Below, piece after piece: positions 19,976-28,823 of a DNA stretch of 64,000 bases (positions are counted from its first letter, which is position 1; each line of letters starts with the position of its first letter). The DNA lies in NCBI GenBank assembly GCA_009885995.1, contig VFJQ01000074.1:1-64000 (forward strand), in the 5' to 3' direction. This DNA comes from Verrucomicrobiota bacterium. GTDB taxonomy: Bacteria > Verrucomicrobiota > Verrucomicrobiia > Chthoniobacterales > Chthoniobacteraceae. The position numbers and the translations under genes are program-made. The notes beneath the pieces were generated by a model that did not search any database, was not told the DNA's origin, and worked only from the letters and a program-made list of their open reading frames with translations.

Positions 19976-21876
19976 TTCATCCCGCCGATTTCCTCTCCGC
20001 TTCCGACTCCATCTTCGCCATCCGCACTCGCGCGCCCGGACCGGCCGGCGCTTTGCCGCTGACGGATGAACTGCTGCGCACCGCGCCGAGCGGCGATCTT
20101 TTCGGGCTCACGCAAAATGTCGGCATGGGCTGGGAGCCGAAGGACGTGCTCGGGCGGCAGTTCCTCATCCTCAGCACGCAGGGCGGAATGCGCGCGCCGG
20201 ACGGCTCGCCGATCGCACTCGGTTTTCACACGGGGCATTGGGAAATCGGGCTGCAAGTCGAGGCTGCCGCGCGCGAGTTGCGGACAATGAAGGCGGTGCC
20301 TTTCGCCGCCGCGGTGAGCGACCCGTGCGACGGGCGCTCGCAAGGCACAGCGGGAATGTTCGACTCGCTGCCGTATCGCAACGACGCCGCGACCGTCTTC
20401 CGTCGGCTCATCCGCTCGCTGCCACGCCGGCGGGGCGTGATCGGCATCGCGACGTGCGACAAGGGACTCCCCGCGATGATGATGGCGCTCGCCGCGATGC
20501 ACGATCTGCCGTGCGTGATCGTGCCCGGCGGCGTGACGCTCCCGCCGAGCGACGGCGAAGATGCGGGCGCGGTGCAGACGATCGGCGCGCGCTACTCGCG
20601 CGGTCTGCTCACGCTCGCGCAAGCCGCCGAACTCGGCTGCCGCGCGTGCGGCTCGCCGGGGGGCGGCTGCCAGTTCCTCGGCACGGCGGCGACGTCGCAA
20701 GTCGTCGCCGAGGCGCTCGGGCTCGCGCTCCCCCACTCCGCGCTCGCGCCGAGCGGACAAGCGGTGTGGCTCGATCTTGCGACGCAAGCCGCTCGCGCCG
20801 TCGCGAAACTCGACGACGCAAAACTCGCCACGCGTGACCTCCTCACCGACGCCAGCATTCGCAACGCGATGACCGTCCACGCGGCCTTCGGCGGCTCGAC
20901 CAACTTGCTGCTGCACATCCCCGCCATCGCTCACGCCGCGGGCCTCCCGCGCCCGACGGTGCAGGACTGGATCGACGTGAACCGCCGCACACCGCGCCTC
21001 GTCGATGTGCTGCCGAACGGCCCCGTCGGGCATCCGACCGTGCGCGTCTTCCTCGCGGGCGGTGTGCCGGAAGTAATGCTCCACCTGCGCGCGCTCGGCT
21101 TGCTCGATACGACCGCGCTCACCGCGACCGGCGCGACGCTGGGCGAAAATCTCGACGCATGGGAGAAGAGCGAGCGGCGCACGAAGTTCCGCGCGTTGCT
21201 ACGCGAACTCGACGGCATCGACGCCGGAGATGTGATCATGCCGCCCGAGCGTGCGAAGGCACGCGGTCTCACCGGCACGCTCGTTTTCCCGCTCGGCAAT
21301 CTCGCGCCGGAAGGCTCCGTCATTAAAGCCACGTCCATCGATCCGAGCGTGGTCGGCGCGGACGGCGTATATCGCCACGAAGGGCCAGCACGTGTCTTCA
21401 CGAGCGAAGCCGCCGCCATCGCTGCGCTCCGCGAAGGCCGCATCCAGGCGGGCGACGTGATGGTGCTCTGCGGCGTCGGCCCGATGGGCACGGGCATGGA
21501 GGAGACGTATCAAATTACGTCTGCGCTCAAGACGCTGCCCTTCGGCAAACACGTCGCGCTGCTCACCGACGCACGCTTCTCCGGCGTGAGCACCGGCGCG
21601 TGCATCGGCCACATCGGTCCGGAAGCGCTCGCCGGCGGCCCGATCGGCCGCGTGCGCGATGGCGACACAATCCGCATCGTGATCGATCGCCGCGCGATGA
21701 CGGGCACGGTCGATCTCATCGGCGACTTCGCCGCGCGCACGCCGCACCCCGATCTCGCCCCGCATCCGCAACTCCCCGCTGACACACGCCTCTGGGCCGC
21801 GCTGCAAAATGTGAGCGGTGGCACGTGGGGCGGGTGCGTTTACGACGCCGACACGATCGCCGCGCGGCTCGGCTGA
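19972..21876 (+). CDS. YjhG/YagF-type dehydratase (IlvD/Edd family)
   Basis: Start is GTG 19972 in the overlap GTGA with the upstream stop, giving 634 residues ([19 protein letters not shown]). It follows the YjhG/YagF subfamily closely: [118 protein letters not shown] and a C-terminal [11 protein letters not shown]. The cysteines in DPCDG, TCDKG and GGGCQF are the expected iron-sulfur ligands. YjhG and YagF dehydrate sugar acids such as D-xylonate. The substrate here is not shown. Coupling to a giant surface protein is unusual; it may share a transcript by chance. Confidence 0.87.
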   Translation: MIHPADFLSASDSIFAIRTRAPGPAGALPLTDELLRTAPSGDLFGLTQNVGMGWEPKDVLGRQFLILSTQGGMRAPDGSPIALGFHTGHWEIGLQVEAAARELRTMKAVPFAAAVSDPCDGRSQGTAGMFDSLPYRNDAATVFRRLIRSLPRRRGVIGIATCDKGLPAMMMALAAMHDLPCVIVPGGVTLPPSDGEDAGAVQTIGARYSRGLLTLAQAAELGCRACGSPGGGCQFLGTAATSQVVAEALGLALPHSALAPSGQAVWLDLATQAARAVAKLDDAKLATRDLLTDASIRNAMTVHAAFGGSTNLLLHIPAIAHAAGLPRPTVQDWIDVNRRTPRLVDVLPNGPVGHPTVRVFLAGGVPEVMLHLRALGLLDTTALTATGATLGENLDAWEKSERRTKFRALLRELDGIDAGDVIMPPERAKARGLTGTLVFPLGNLAPEGSVIKATSIDPSVVGADGVYRHEGPARVFTSEAAAIAALREGRIQAGDVMVLCGVGPMGTGMEETYQITSALKTLPFGKHVALLTDARFSGVSTGACIGHIGPEALAGGPIGRVRDGDTIRIVIDRRAMTGTVDLIGDFAARTPHPDLAPHPQLPADTRLWAALQNVSGGTWGGCVYDADTIAARLG

Positions 21877-22701
21877 TTACACCGCGCCGCCGTGAAGTTC
21901 GTCCGCTGCCTGCGCCACGCGCATGAGCAGCGATTGCCACGGGATGTCGATCGACTGGATGCGGCAGGGCGCTACTTCCACTTCCACGATGCTGCCGCCA
22001 GGCCACTGCATCATCTCGACCAGAGCCTCCTGCCCGATGAGTTCGCCGGTCTCGGCATGAATGACCTCCCCTTTCCGAAACCAGACGCGCCCACCCACGC
22101 CACGAGGGCGGATGAAGTCGAGCGCCGTGGTCGCAGCCGCGAGACACTTGAACTGGATAACTTCCATCGGCGAGTGCCTGCTCAGGACGACGACGAAATG
22201 GCCGGCAGGTTCTTCTGCATCGGAAAGATCGAGCATCCGGTTCCGGCAACTGCGGATGGCTTCGATGACCTCGATCGGGTTGTCCGGCGACTCGAGCGCG
22301 CGAAGGCGCATGCGGCTGGGCAAATTCGGCGGGATGCTGCCGGAGGCGATGATTACCTCGGCGTCGGCGTTGTGATCGAAGAACGCATCGAACACCTCCC
22401 GGGCGAGATCCGACGGCATGGGCGAGGCAGCCAGCAGCAGATCGAAATCGTAAAGCCCGCACAACGCCAGCGCTCCCATCGCTCCGACCGTGCGCAGGAT
22501 GTGGGCATCGGGAATCTCGGCGCGAACAGCCTCCACCATCAGCGAGTCGCCGCCTGCCTCACCCTCCAGCAGGAGCACGCGGAAATTGACCCTGGCCGAT
22601 GCGACGGGCCGGACCGCTGCATGGCTGGCAGTCACGAGCGACCCGTAAGCGATGGCCGCTTCGGGTGTTGGAAAAGCTGGAACCGGTGGAACCGCAGTCA
22701 T
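21877..22701 (-). CDS. DUF4388 protein with receiver-like N-terminus
   Basis: 274 residues from ATG 22701 (MTAVPPVPAFPTPEAAIAYG). The N-terminal half (residues 40-155) has the alternating strand/helix rhythm of a response-regulator receiver, with FRVLLLEGEAG and LCGLYDFDLLLAASPMPSDL, but no clear acidic pocket plus phospho-Asp set, so it may be a pseudo-receiver. The C-terminal half (about 168-270, HFVVVLSRHSPMEVIQFKCL, then GRVWFRKGEVIHAETGELIG and WPGGSIVEVE) matches the DUF4388 (PATAN-like) domain seen in gliding and signalling proteins. Its stop abuts the stop of the convergent dehydratase gene with no spacer. Confidence 0.65.
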   Translation of the reverse strand: MTAVPPVPAFPTPEAAIAYGSLVTASHAAVRPVASARVNFRVLLLEGEAGGDSLMVEAVRAEIPDAHILRTVGAMGALALCGLYDFDLLLAASPMPSDLAREVFDAFFDHNADAEVIIASGSIPPNLPSRMRLRALESPDNPIEVIEAIRSCRNRMLDLSDAEEPAGHFVVVLSRHSPMEVIQFKCLAAATTALDFIRPRGVGGRVWFRKGEVIHAETGELIGQEALVEMMQWPGGSIVEVEVAPCRIQSIDIPWQSLLMRVAQAADELHGGAV

Positions 22702-22839
22702 TGGCAAAGTGTCATAAGCAATGCCGATGCCAACCGCTGCCTCGGAACCACGCCGCCAGCGTCCTTCCGCGAAATCAAGGCTTCGAGGCGAATTCAGGAG
22801 ATCGTGAACCGGGCGGAGTATCGGCTGGCAGCGTGACCA

Positions 22840-23057
22840 GTCCGGGTGCGAGGAAATACGAACCGCCTTGCAGGGACCGTCGGGGCCGCAGGGCCAGCCG
22901 TGGGGAGCAATGCGGGCCTCGCCTTTGCCATCGGCGGACGGCGCGTAATCCCGTGGGAATCGCGATGCTGAATACCCCCTTCGCCGATCCCGATGCGCAG
23001 GCGCGGCGGCAGTTTTGCAATACGCTGCGGGCGGGGCTCCTCCGTCCGCCGGTGTAG
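22840..23057 (+). pseudogene. Decayed collagen-like protein gene, copy 2
   Basis: Short fragments in shifting frames (GPSGPQGQPWG, then MLNTPFADPDAQARRQFCNT and LRAGLLRPPV before TAG at 23,055-23,057) match the tail of the degraded gene at 1,020-1,312. The region 22,702-22,840 before it shows no gene I can support. Confidence 0.45.
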
Positions 23058-23150
23058 CGGCGCAGGGCGAGAATTTCGTCGCCCACGGCGATTTGGTTAC
23101 AACCGCATGCGGCGTCGGAGCCGAAACATGAGGCACAAGGAAAACATATA

Positions 23151-23954
23151 ATGAACCAAATCACGTCACTTAGTATCGCCCTGGCGCTGGCTGCCATACT
23201 CGTCGCTCCGGCGGAAGCCGCGAAGAAGGAATCGCCCGGCAAGAACAAGGAGGCTCCTGCCGCAGCGGTGCAGCAAAAGCACGCCCGCTCGGCCGCGCCG
23301 CCACAAACCGCATCCAGGCAACCCTCGAAGTCCAAGGCGCCTCAGCGAACGGTGCAAGCCGCGAAGCCGAAGGCGGAGGTTTCCTCGCAACGGTCCGCGG
23401 TGACCCGGCAGAGCACGGGCCAGTCGCACAAGCTCGCTACCCAACAGAATCCCGTCTCGCAGCTCAGCTACGCCACGCAATCGCGGGAGGTGCAGCAGAG
23501 GAGCCAGCAACCGGTGATCGCCGAACGGCGCAGCACCGAACGGCGGGGGGATCGCTCGTCCAATGTGACCAATCGCTATGATGAGCGGCGCTACGAGTCC
23601 AACACGAGCAGCCACTCGTATAACCGGGTGCCATATTCGACTTACCGCGATTGGGATACGGACCGCGTCCACTATTGGGATAGCCGCCCCTACCGTTGGT
23701 TTGGCGGCTCGTGGGTGTTCTACAGCGATTATGAGCCGTATGCCTCGACTCGCGTGGTCTATTCGCGGAGTGGCTCGGCGTCACTCGTGGACGATGTGCA
23801 GGCCGCGCTGTCAGACGCGGGTTACCGTCCCGGCCCGATCGATGGCGTGATGGGATCGCAAACGAGGAACGCGATCGCCTCCTATCAGGCAGACCGCGGC
23901 CTCTCCGTCACAGGCCGGATCGATACCTCGCTCCTGCGGTCGCTCGGTCTGTAA
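23151..23954 (+). CDS. Secreted peptidoglycan-binding-domain protein
   Basis: 267 residues. The first 24 form a signal peptide (MNQITSLSIALALAAILVAP, cleavage near AEA). A long Lys/Ala/Gln/Ser-rich low-complexity linker follows, then a Tyr/Arg-rich stretch (YNRVPYSTYRDWDTDRVHYW). The C-terminus (about residues 205-265) is a PG_binding_1 domain: VDDVQAALSDAGYRPGPIDG, VMGSQTRNAIASYQADRGLS and GRIDTSLLRSLGL. It is probably anchored to the cell wall from the periplasm. No catalytic domain was recognised. The start has AAGGA upstream. Confidence 0.78.
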   Translation: MNQITSLSIALALAAILVAPAEAAKKESPGKNKEAPAAAVQQKHARSAAPPQTASRQPSKSKAPQRTVQAAKPKAEVSSQRSAVTRQSTGQSHKLATQQNPVSQLSYATQSREVQQRSQQPVIAERRSTERRGDRSSNVTNRYDERRYESNTSSHSYNRVPYSTYRDWDTDRVHYWDSRPYRWFGGSWVFYSDYEPYASTRVVYSRSGSASLVDDVQAALSDAGYRPGPIDGVMGSQTRNAIASYQADRGLSVTGRIDTSLLRSLGL

Positions 23955-23972
23955 GGGAACAAGCTTTCGTGC

Positions 23973-23996
23973 GGGCCGGGTTTAGCAATCCGGCCC
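23973..23996 (+). terminator. Hairpin after the peptidoglycan-binding gene
   Basis: GGGCCGG (23973-23979) pairs with CCGGCCC (23990-23996) across a 10-base loop. No T-run follows, so termination is likely but not canonical. Confidence 0.4.
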
Positions 23997-24062
23997 GTGC
24001 GACTGCATCGGCAGCGGGGGCTGTCGCATGATTTTGACAGCGGGCTTCGAGCAGCGGAAATC

Positions 24063-24272
24063 CTAGTTGAGCCCGAAGATCGGCCGCCTCGAGGGCAGGA
24101 AGGTTTGCTCCTCACTCGGCGACTCGTCTTTCCCAACAAGCTGCGCCTGATGCACCCCCGCCGCGTTCTTCGCGGCCAGCTCGATGAGTTCGATCGGGAC
24201 ACCAGCGGGGACTTTCACCACCACCCAAAACGCACCCGCTGGCCCTATGAATTGAATGACAAACTGTTTCAT
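24063..24272 (-). CDS. Small hypothetical protein
   Basis: 69 residues from ATG 24272, which is preceded by AGGAAGTGAG, a good ribosome-binding site. The sequence starts MKQFVIQFIGPAGAFWVVVK and continues VPAGVPIELIELAAKNAAGV. It is not recognised. It looks like a small alpha/beta soluble protein, and base use fits the genome. It diverges from the phosphodiesterase gene. Confidence 0.55.
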   Translation of the reverse strand: MKQFVIQFIGPAGAFWVVVKVPAGVPIELIELAAKNAAGVHQAQLVGKDESPSEEQTFLPSRRPIFGLN

Positions 24273-24376
24273 CTCACTTCCTGAATCGGACGAACGCCTG
24301 CGATCGACGTATGAAGCTGAGGGCGGCCTCGTAAAGTTGCTGTGTGCTGGTTGCACTGCCTAGAGTCCACGCTCTG

Positions 24377-25357
24377 ATGACAGCCGAATCTCTCACCGCA
24401 CTGCTAATGGCCCTGACCATGCCCTTGTTCGCGCAACCCTCGAAGCCCGTCGTCATCGCGCATCGCGGAGCGAGCGGGTATCTGCCGGAGCACACGCTGG
24501 AGAGCAAAGCGATGGCGCATGCGATGGGCGCGGATCTGCTCGAGCAGGACATCGTGCTCACGAAAGACGACGTGCCCGTGGTGATGCACGATATCCACCT
24601 CGAGACGATCTGCGACGTGGCGCAGCGCTTCCCCGAGCGGAAGCGCGCGGACGGTCACTACTACGCGCTCGATTTCACGCTCGCGGAGATCAAGCAACTC
24701 CACGCGCACGAGCGCCTCAACCCGAACACTGGCCAGGCGGTGTTCCCGAATCGATTTCCGCTGGGACGTTCGTCGTTTGCGATTCCGACGCTCGAGGAGG
24801 AACTGCAACTCATCCAAGGGATGAACCGATCCACGGGCCGCGTGGCCGGGATATATCCCGAGATCAAACAGCCGGGCTGGCATCGCAAGGAAGGGCACGA
24901 CATCAGCCGTATCGTGCTGCCGATCCTGCGCCGCTACGGCTACGCGACGAAGGCGGACCAGTGCTGGCTACAGTGCTTCGAGTGGGACGAAGTGCAGCGC
25001 ATCCGCAACGAGCTGAGCTGGGAGGGCAACCTGCTGCTGCTGCTCGACAGCAGAAAAAAGGACGAGGCGAGCCTCGCGGAAGTCGCACAGGTGGCCGACG
25101 GCATCGGCCCCGCGCTCAGTGCGATCGTCACCGGCAAATCGAAGGCCGACCGGAAAGTGACGGCTCTCGTGAAGAACGCCCACGCTGCGAAGCTGCTCGT
25201 GCATCCCTACACGCTGCGCACCGACGAACTGCCGAAGTTCGCCTCATCCACGGACGACTTGCTCGACGTGCTCTTTCGCGAGGCAGGCGTGGACGGGCTC
25301 TTCACCGACTTTCCTGATGTGGTGGTGCGCTGGCTCGCCGCGCACGGGATGCGCTGA
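24377..25357 (+). CDS. glpQ: Glycerophosphodiester phosphodiesterase
   Basis: The start is placed at MTAESLTALLMALTMPLFAQ (24377), a signal peptide; an in-frame ATG at 24344 would add 11 residues. The mature protein has the GDPD signatures VIAHRGASGYLPEHTLESK, ADLLEQDIVLTKDDVPVVMHD (metal-binding Glu/Asp and catalytic His), GIYPEIKQP, and C-terminal GVDGLFTDFPDVVVRWL. The length of about 326 residues fits the periplasmic GlpQ type. It hydrolyses glycerophosphodiesters to glycerol-3-phosphate and an alcohol, a way to recover phosphate. No Pho-box-like sequence was noticed upstream. Confidence 0.88.
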   Translation: MTAESLTALLMALTMPLFAQPSKPVVIAHRGASGYLPEHTLESKAMAHAMGADLLEQDIVLTKDDVPVVMHDIHLETICDVAQRFPERKRADGHYYALDFTLAEIKQLHAHERLNPNTGQAVFPNRFPLGRSSFAIPTLEEELQLIQGMNRSTGRVAGIYPEIKQPGWHRKEGHDISRIVLPILRRYGYATKADQCWLQCFEWDEVQRIRNELSWEGNLLLLLDSRKKDEASLAEVAQVADGIGPALSAIVTGKSKADRKVTALVKNAHAAKLLVHPYTLRTDELPKFASSTDDLLDVLFREAGVDGLFTDFPDVVVRWLAAHGMR

Positions 25358-25436
25358 CGTCAACTCCCGTCCGCCGTCGCTCCGGGCAAATACTGGATAA
25401 GTTTCCCACGATTCCGCGGGTAGTGGAGGGACTCTC

Positions 25437-26792
25437 ATGCAAACACCTCCCGCCTCCCTCTCCCGCCGCGACTTCCTCAGCAGCACCGGCAAGCTCGCCG
25501 CCGCATCGGCGCTCGCTGGCGTTGCCATCCCGCACGTTCACGCCGCCGGAGACAGCACGGTCCGCCTCGCGCTGATCGGCAGCGGCGGGCGTGGAAGCGG
25601 CGCGGTGGCAAACGCGATGAATGCGACCGGGGGCACGGTGAAGCTGTGGACGATGGCGGACCTTTATGAGGATCGGCTGCAGAAATCTCACGGCTCGCTC
25701 AGTGCGGCGTTCGGCGATCGCGTCGATGTGCCGAGCGAGCGGCAATTCGTCGGATTCGATGCATTCAAACACGCCATCGACAGCCTCCGCCCCGGCTCGG
25801 GCGACATCGCGATGCTCACCGGCTACGCCGGCTTCCGCCCTGCGCAGCTCGAATACGCCGTGCAGAAAGGTGTGAACGTCTTCATGGAGAAATCCTTCGC
25901 CGTCGATCCTCCCGGCGTGCGCCGCCTAATCAAGGCCGCCGAGGAAGCCGACAAGAAAGGCCTGAAGATCGCCGCGGGGCTGATGTGCCGCCACTCGCGC
26001 AACCGGCAGGAACTCATCAAGCGCATCCGCGACGGCGAACTCGGCGAGATCCTCAATATCCGCGCCTATCGCATGGAGGCCAGCTCGCCGCTCAAGCCGA
26101 AGCCCGCCGACAAGACCGATCTTGAATGGCAGCTGCGCAACTTCACCAAGTTCCTCTGGGTCTCCGGCGGACTGTGGGCGGAGATGGATATTCACCAGAT
26201 CGACGAGCTGTGCTGGATCAAAGACTCGCTGCCCGTCACCGCGCACGGCATCGGCGGCCGCGTCGCTGGCAGCACCGATTGCAGCCAGAATCTCGATTCG
26301 TTTTCCGTCGAGTGGACCTTCGGCGACGGCACGAAGGGCTACGACGTGGTCCGCTACGTCCCGAAGTGCTACAACGAATTCGCGACCTACATCCACGGCA
26401 CGAAAAAGGCCGCGCAATTCTCCGGCAACATCCACGCCGGCACGGTGCAGATCTTCAAGGATCAGCACACCACGCGCGCCAACGTCGAGTGGGCCGCGCC
26501 GAAGGAGGAACTCACCGCGTGGCAGCAGCAGTGGAACGATTTCCTCGACGCCATCCGCACCAACAAGCCCTTCAACCAGGCCAAGCGCGCCGCGGAGTCG
26601 AATCTCGCCGCCATCATGGGCCGCGCCGCCGTCCACATGGGCCGCATCATCACCTTGGAAGAAGCGATGGCGTCCGAGTTCCGCTTCTTCCCCGAGATGG
26701 AGCGCCTCACCTTCCAGAGCGAACCGCCGATCAAAGCCGACGCCGAAGGCCGCTACCCGGTGCCGGTGCCGGGTGTGTGGTCGGAGATCTAG
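25437..26792 (+). CDS. Tat-exported Gfo/Idh/MocA-family oxidoreductase
   Basis: 451 residues. A twin-arginine signal (SLSRRDFLSSTGKLAAASAL) shows export in folded form. The Rossmann motif is VRLALIGSGGRGSGAVANAM near residues 42-61. The family dipeptide appears as GVNVFMEKSFAVDPPGV, with EK as the catalytic-site motif. A typical C-terminal barrel includes GGLWAEMDIHQIDELCWI and ends VPGVWSEI. PVC genomes carry many Tat-targeted members acting on sugars or glycosides; the substrate is not predictable here. The stop codon abuts an inverted-repeat element. Confidence 0.85.
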   Translation: MQTPPASLSRRDFLSSTGKLAAASALAGVAIPHVHAAGDSTVRLALIGSGGRGSGAVANAMNATGGTVKLWTMADLYEDRLQKSHGSLSAAFGDRVDVPSERQFVGFDAFKHAIDSLRPGSGDIAMLTGYAGFRPAQLEYAVQKGVNVFMEKSFAVDPPGVRRLIKAAEEADKKGLKIAAGLMCRHSRNRQELIKRIRDGELGEILNIRAYRMEASSPLKPKPADKTDLEWQLRNFTKFLWVSGGLWAEMDIHQIDELCWIKDSLPVTAHGIGGRVAGSTDCSQNLDSFSVEWTFGDGTKGYDVVRYVPKCYNEFATYIHGTKKAAQFSGNIHAGTVQIFKDQHTTRANVEWAAPKEELTAWQQQWNDFLDAIRTNKPFNQAKRAAESNLAAIMGRAAVHMGRIITLEEAMASEFRFFPEMERLTFQSEPPIKADAEGRYPVPVPGVWSEI

Positions 26793-26793
26793 G

Positions 26794-26955
26794 GCGTGTT
26801 TGTAAATGGTGGAACGCGACCTCCGGGCGCGTTTTCATTTCCTGCCGGCGGAGCCGGACCCTCTGCGGGGAAGATGCGGGCTGACGCCCGGGCCTCCGAG
26901 CAAACGCGCCCGGAGGTAGCGTTCCACCATCCCCCGACCCATTTACAAACACGCC
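26794..26955. repeat. 162-bp inverted-repeat element
   Basis: GGCGTGTTTGTAAAT (26794-26808) is exactly repeated inverted at 26941-26955. Inside, GGTGGAACGC and ACCTCCGGGCGCGTTT on the left correspond to inverted copies on the right. No gene fits inside. The layout resembles a MITE or a large REP composite. It starts 1 bp after the upstream stop codon. Confidence 0.6.
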
Positions 26956-26986
26956 TTAAGGCAGAACCCGGTGGAGAGGGTGCCGT

Positions 26987-27019
26987 GGCCGTCTTAACGG
27001 CCGCCGTTCCAGACGGCGG
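26987..27019. repeat. Twin-hairpin repeat
   Basis: Two adjacent perfect stems: GGCCGT-CTTA-ACGGCC (26987-27002) and CCGCCGT-TCCAG-ACGGCGG (27001-27019). It resembles the other twin-hairpin elements of this window. Confidence 0.45.
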
Positions 27020-27067
27020 ATGCTTTTCATTTCCTGATGCTGTGTCGGTTTGCTCTTCTACTGCGCT

Positions 27068-27376
27068 GTGAAAAATCCGATTCCGTTTCTCCGTCGCCTT
27101 GCCTTCGCCGAAGGCGTCTCCTTCCTCGTGCTGCTCGGCGTCGCGATGCCGCTGAAGTATCTCGCCGGAATGCCGGGTGCCGTGAAGGTCTTCGGCTGGA
27201 TGCACGGCTTGTTGTTCATCGTGTTCTGCGTCGCGCTCATGCGGACCTGGCTGGTGGCGAAGTGGCCGCTGCCGCGTTGCGCAGCGATCTTCGTGGCCGC
27301 GCTCCTTCCATTCGGACCGTTCATCGCGGATCGGCGGATGGCGGCGTGGGAAGCGGAGTTCCACCCCCGCACGTGA
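27068..27376 (+). CDS. DUF3817 membrane protein
   Basis: About 102 residues from GTG 27068 (KNPIPFLRRLAFAEGVSFLV); TTG 27050 is an alternative start in the same frame. Three membrane segments and the conserved run EGVSFLVLLGVAMPLKYLAG, then GWMHGLLFIVFCVALMRTW and ALLPFGPFIADRR match the DUF3817 family of small inner-membrane proteins. Their function is unknown. The region 27,377-27,563 after it holds no gene I can support. Confidence 0.72.
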   Translation: MKNPIPFLRRLAFAEGVSFLVLLGVAMPLKYLAGMPGAVKVFGWMHGLLFIVFCVALMRTWLVAKWPLPRCAAIFVAALLPFGPFIADRRMAAWEAEFHPRT

Positions 27377-27680
27377 GCGCAGCGATGAGACGCCGGCTTC
27401 ATTCTTCCCCATCGAAGTAATCCAGCGCCTCGGAGCGAAGCATCCGCCGCTCTTCGAGTTCGTTGATTGGTTGGGTGGTTGAAGGCCTGACCTTTCCCAG
27501 TCCCTACTTCCGTTCAGCACGGAACCATTGCCCCCCGCGAGCGTTCCCCGCTAATCTGCGCCGATGCCACCCAGCGCGAAGCGGAAAACCACCCCAACCG
27601 ACTCCACCGCCACCATCGGCTTCGAGGCCAAGCTCTGGCTCACCGCCGACAAGCTGCGCAACAACATGGACGCGGCGGAG

Positions 27681-27743
27681 CCGAGCGGAGCGAGACAGCC
27701 TGCCGTAGGCAGCCCGAAGGGGCAGCGCGGGGACGCTGAGCAA
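27681..27743 (+). repeat. 63-bp palindromic insert, copy 1
   Basis: Inserted between GAG and TAC codons of hsdM. Translated PSGARQPAVGSPKGQ and RGDAEQ. Order: GAGCGGAGCGAG leader, CTGCC-GTA-GGCAG hairpin, CCC-GAA-GGG, CAGCG-CGGGGA-CGCTG hairpin. Confidence 0.8.
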
Positions 27744-27746
27744 TAC

Positions 27747-27809
27747 AGCCGAGCGGAGCGAGACAGATCGCCGAAGGCGACCCGAAGAGCGGGCGCGGGG
27801 GCGCCCGTC
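27747..27809 (+). repeat. 63-bp palindromic insert, copy 2
   Basis: One codon after copy 1 and also exactly 63 bp, but read in a different frame of the element (SRAERDRSPKATRRAGAGAPV). Stems differ: TCGCC-GAA-GGCGA and GGGCG-CGGGGG-CGCCC. Confidence 0.8.
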
Positions 27810-27932
27810 AACCACGTCGTCCTTGGGCTGATTTTCCTCAAATACATCTCCGACACCTTCGAGGAACACCGCACCAAGCTCCTCGCCGGCCAGGGCGACT
27901 ACGCCGGGGCCAATGCCGAAGACCCGGACGAG

Positions 27933-28061
27933 CCGAGCGGAGCGAACCGAGTGGAACGAGATAGCCTGCACGAAGTGCAGCCCGCAAGGGCGGGCGCGGC
28001 AGCGCACGGCAAACAGCCTGCCGCAGGCAGCCCGAAGGGGCAGCGCGGAGGCGCTGAGCAA
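27933..28061 (+). repeat. Nested palindromic insert, copies 3 and 4
   Basis: 129 bp between GAG and TAC of hsdM. The outer part matches copy 1 (CCGAGCGGAGCGA, then CTGCC-GCA-GGCAG and CAGCG-CGGAGG-CGCTG). A second unit of about 66 bp is inserted inside its leader, with the stem CTGCAC-GAA-GTGCAG. The frame stays open. Confidence 0.75.
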
Positions 28062-28238
28062 TACAAAGCCGAAAACGTCTTCTGGGTGCCCGCCGATGCC
28101 CGCTGGTCGCACCTCCAGGCCAGCGCCAAGCAACCCACCATCGGCAAGACCGTGGACGACGCCATGGTCGCCATCGAGCGCGACAACCCGCGCCTCAAAG
28201 GCGTCCTCCCCAAGGACTACGCCCGCCCCGGCCTCGAC

Positions 28239-28307
28239 ACTGCCCGGCGCGACAGCGCCCTCTCCCCACGCGAAGCCACGCCGCAGAGCCTGAGCGCAGC
28301 GAAGGAT
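28239..28307 (+). repeat. 69-bp in-frame insert, divergent family member
   Basis: Lies between GLD and NQRLGELID of hsdM. It contains GGCGC-GACA-GCGCC and CGCAGAGCCTGAGCGCAGCG. It resembles the edge repeat at 1-45. Confidence 0.55.
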
Positions 28308-28418
28308 AACCAGCGCCTCGGCGAACTGATCGACGTCATCGCCACCATCGAACTCACCGCCGCCAGCGAAGGCGAGAAGACCCACCGCTCCGTCGATCTG
28401 CTCGGCCGCGTTTATGAT

Positions 28419-28481
28419 TGGAGCGGAGCGAGAAAGACTGCCGCAGGCAGCCCGAAGGGTGAGCGCGGGGGCGCTCATCAA
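28419..28481 (+). repeat. 63-bp palindromic insert, copy 5
   Basis: Between VYD and YFLTRF of hsdM. Translated WSGARKTAAGSPKGERGGAH plus Q. Stems CTGCC-GCA-GGCAG and TGAGCG-CGGGGG-CGCTCA. Confidence 0.82.
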
Positions 28482-28526
28482 TATTTCCTCACCCGCTTCG
28501 CCAGCGCCGAGGGCAAGAACGGCGGC

Positions 28527-28589
28527 CATTCGAGCGGAGCGAGAAAGACTGCCAAAGGCAGCCCGCAGGGTGAACGCGGCGGCGTTCAT
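28527..28589 (+). repeat. 63-bp palindromic insert, copy 6
   Basis: Splits GG and QFYTP of hsdM. Translated HSSGARKTAKGSPQGERGGV plus H. Stems CTGCC-AAA-GGCAG, CCC-GCA-GGG and TGAACG-CGGCGG-CGTTCA, the last differing from copy 5 by one compensated base pair. Confidence 0.82.
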
Positions 28590-28685
28590 CAATTCTACAC
28601 CCCGTCCTGCGTCGTGCGCTGCCTCGTCGAGATGCTCGCCCCCTACAAAGGCCGCATCTACGACCCCGCCTGCAGCTCCGGCGGC

Positions 28686-28754
28686 AGTTTGCCTGCCTTC
28701 AGGCTCCGCAGAGTCCGCTCCGCGCATTCAGGACGCGCTGTCGCGCCACGCGGT
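28686..28754 (+). repeat. In-frame insert, copy 7, divergent
   Basis: Replaces the two residues expected between SGG and VQSEKF, for a net gain of 63 bp. Contains GCCTG-CCTT-CAGGC. Confidence 0.5.
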
Positions 28755-28823
28755 GTGCAGTCGGAAAAATTCGTCGAATCCCACGGCGGCAAGCTCGGCG
28801 ACATCTCCATCTACGGCCAGGAC

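Noticed and set aside
27399-27480. A short leftward tail (INELEERRMLRSEALDYFDG, stop at 27399) before hsdM
   Set aside because: It looks protein-like but has no start, no extension and no recognisable family, so a gene fragment cannot be supported.
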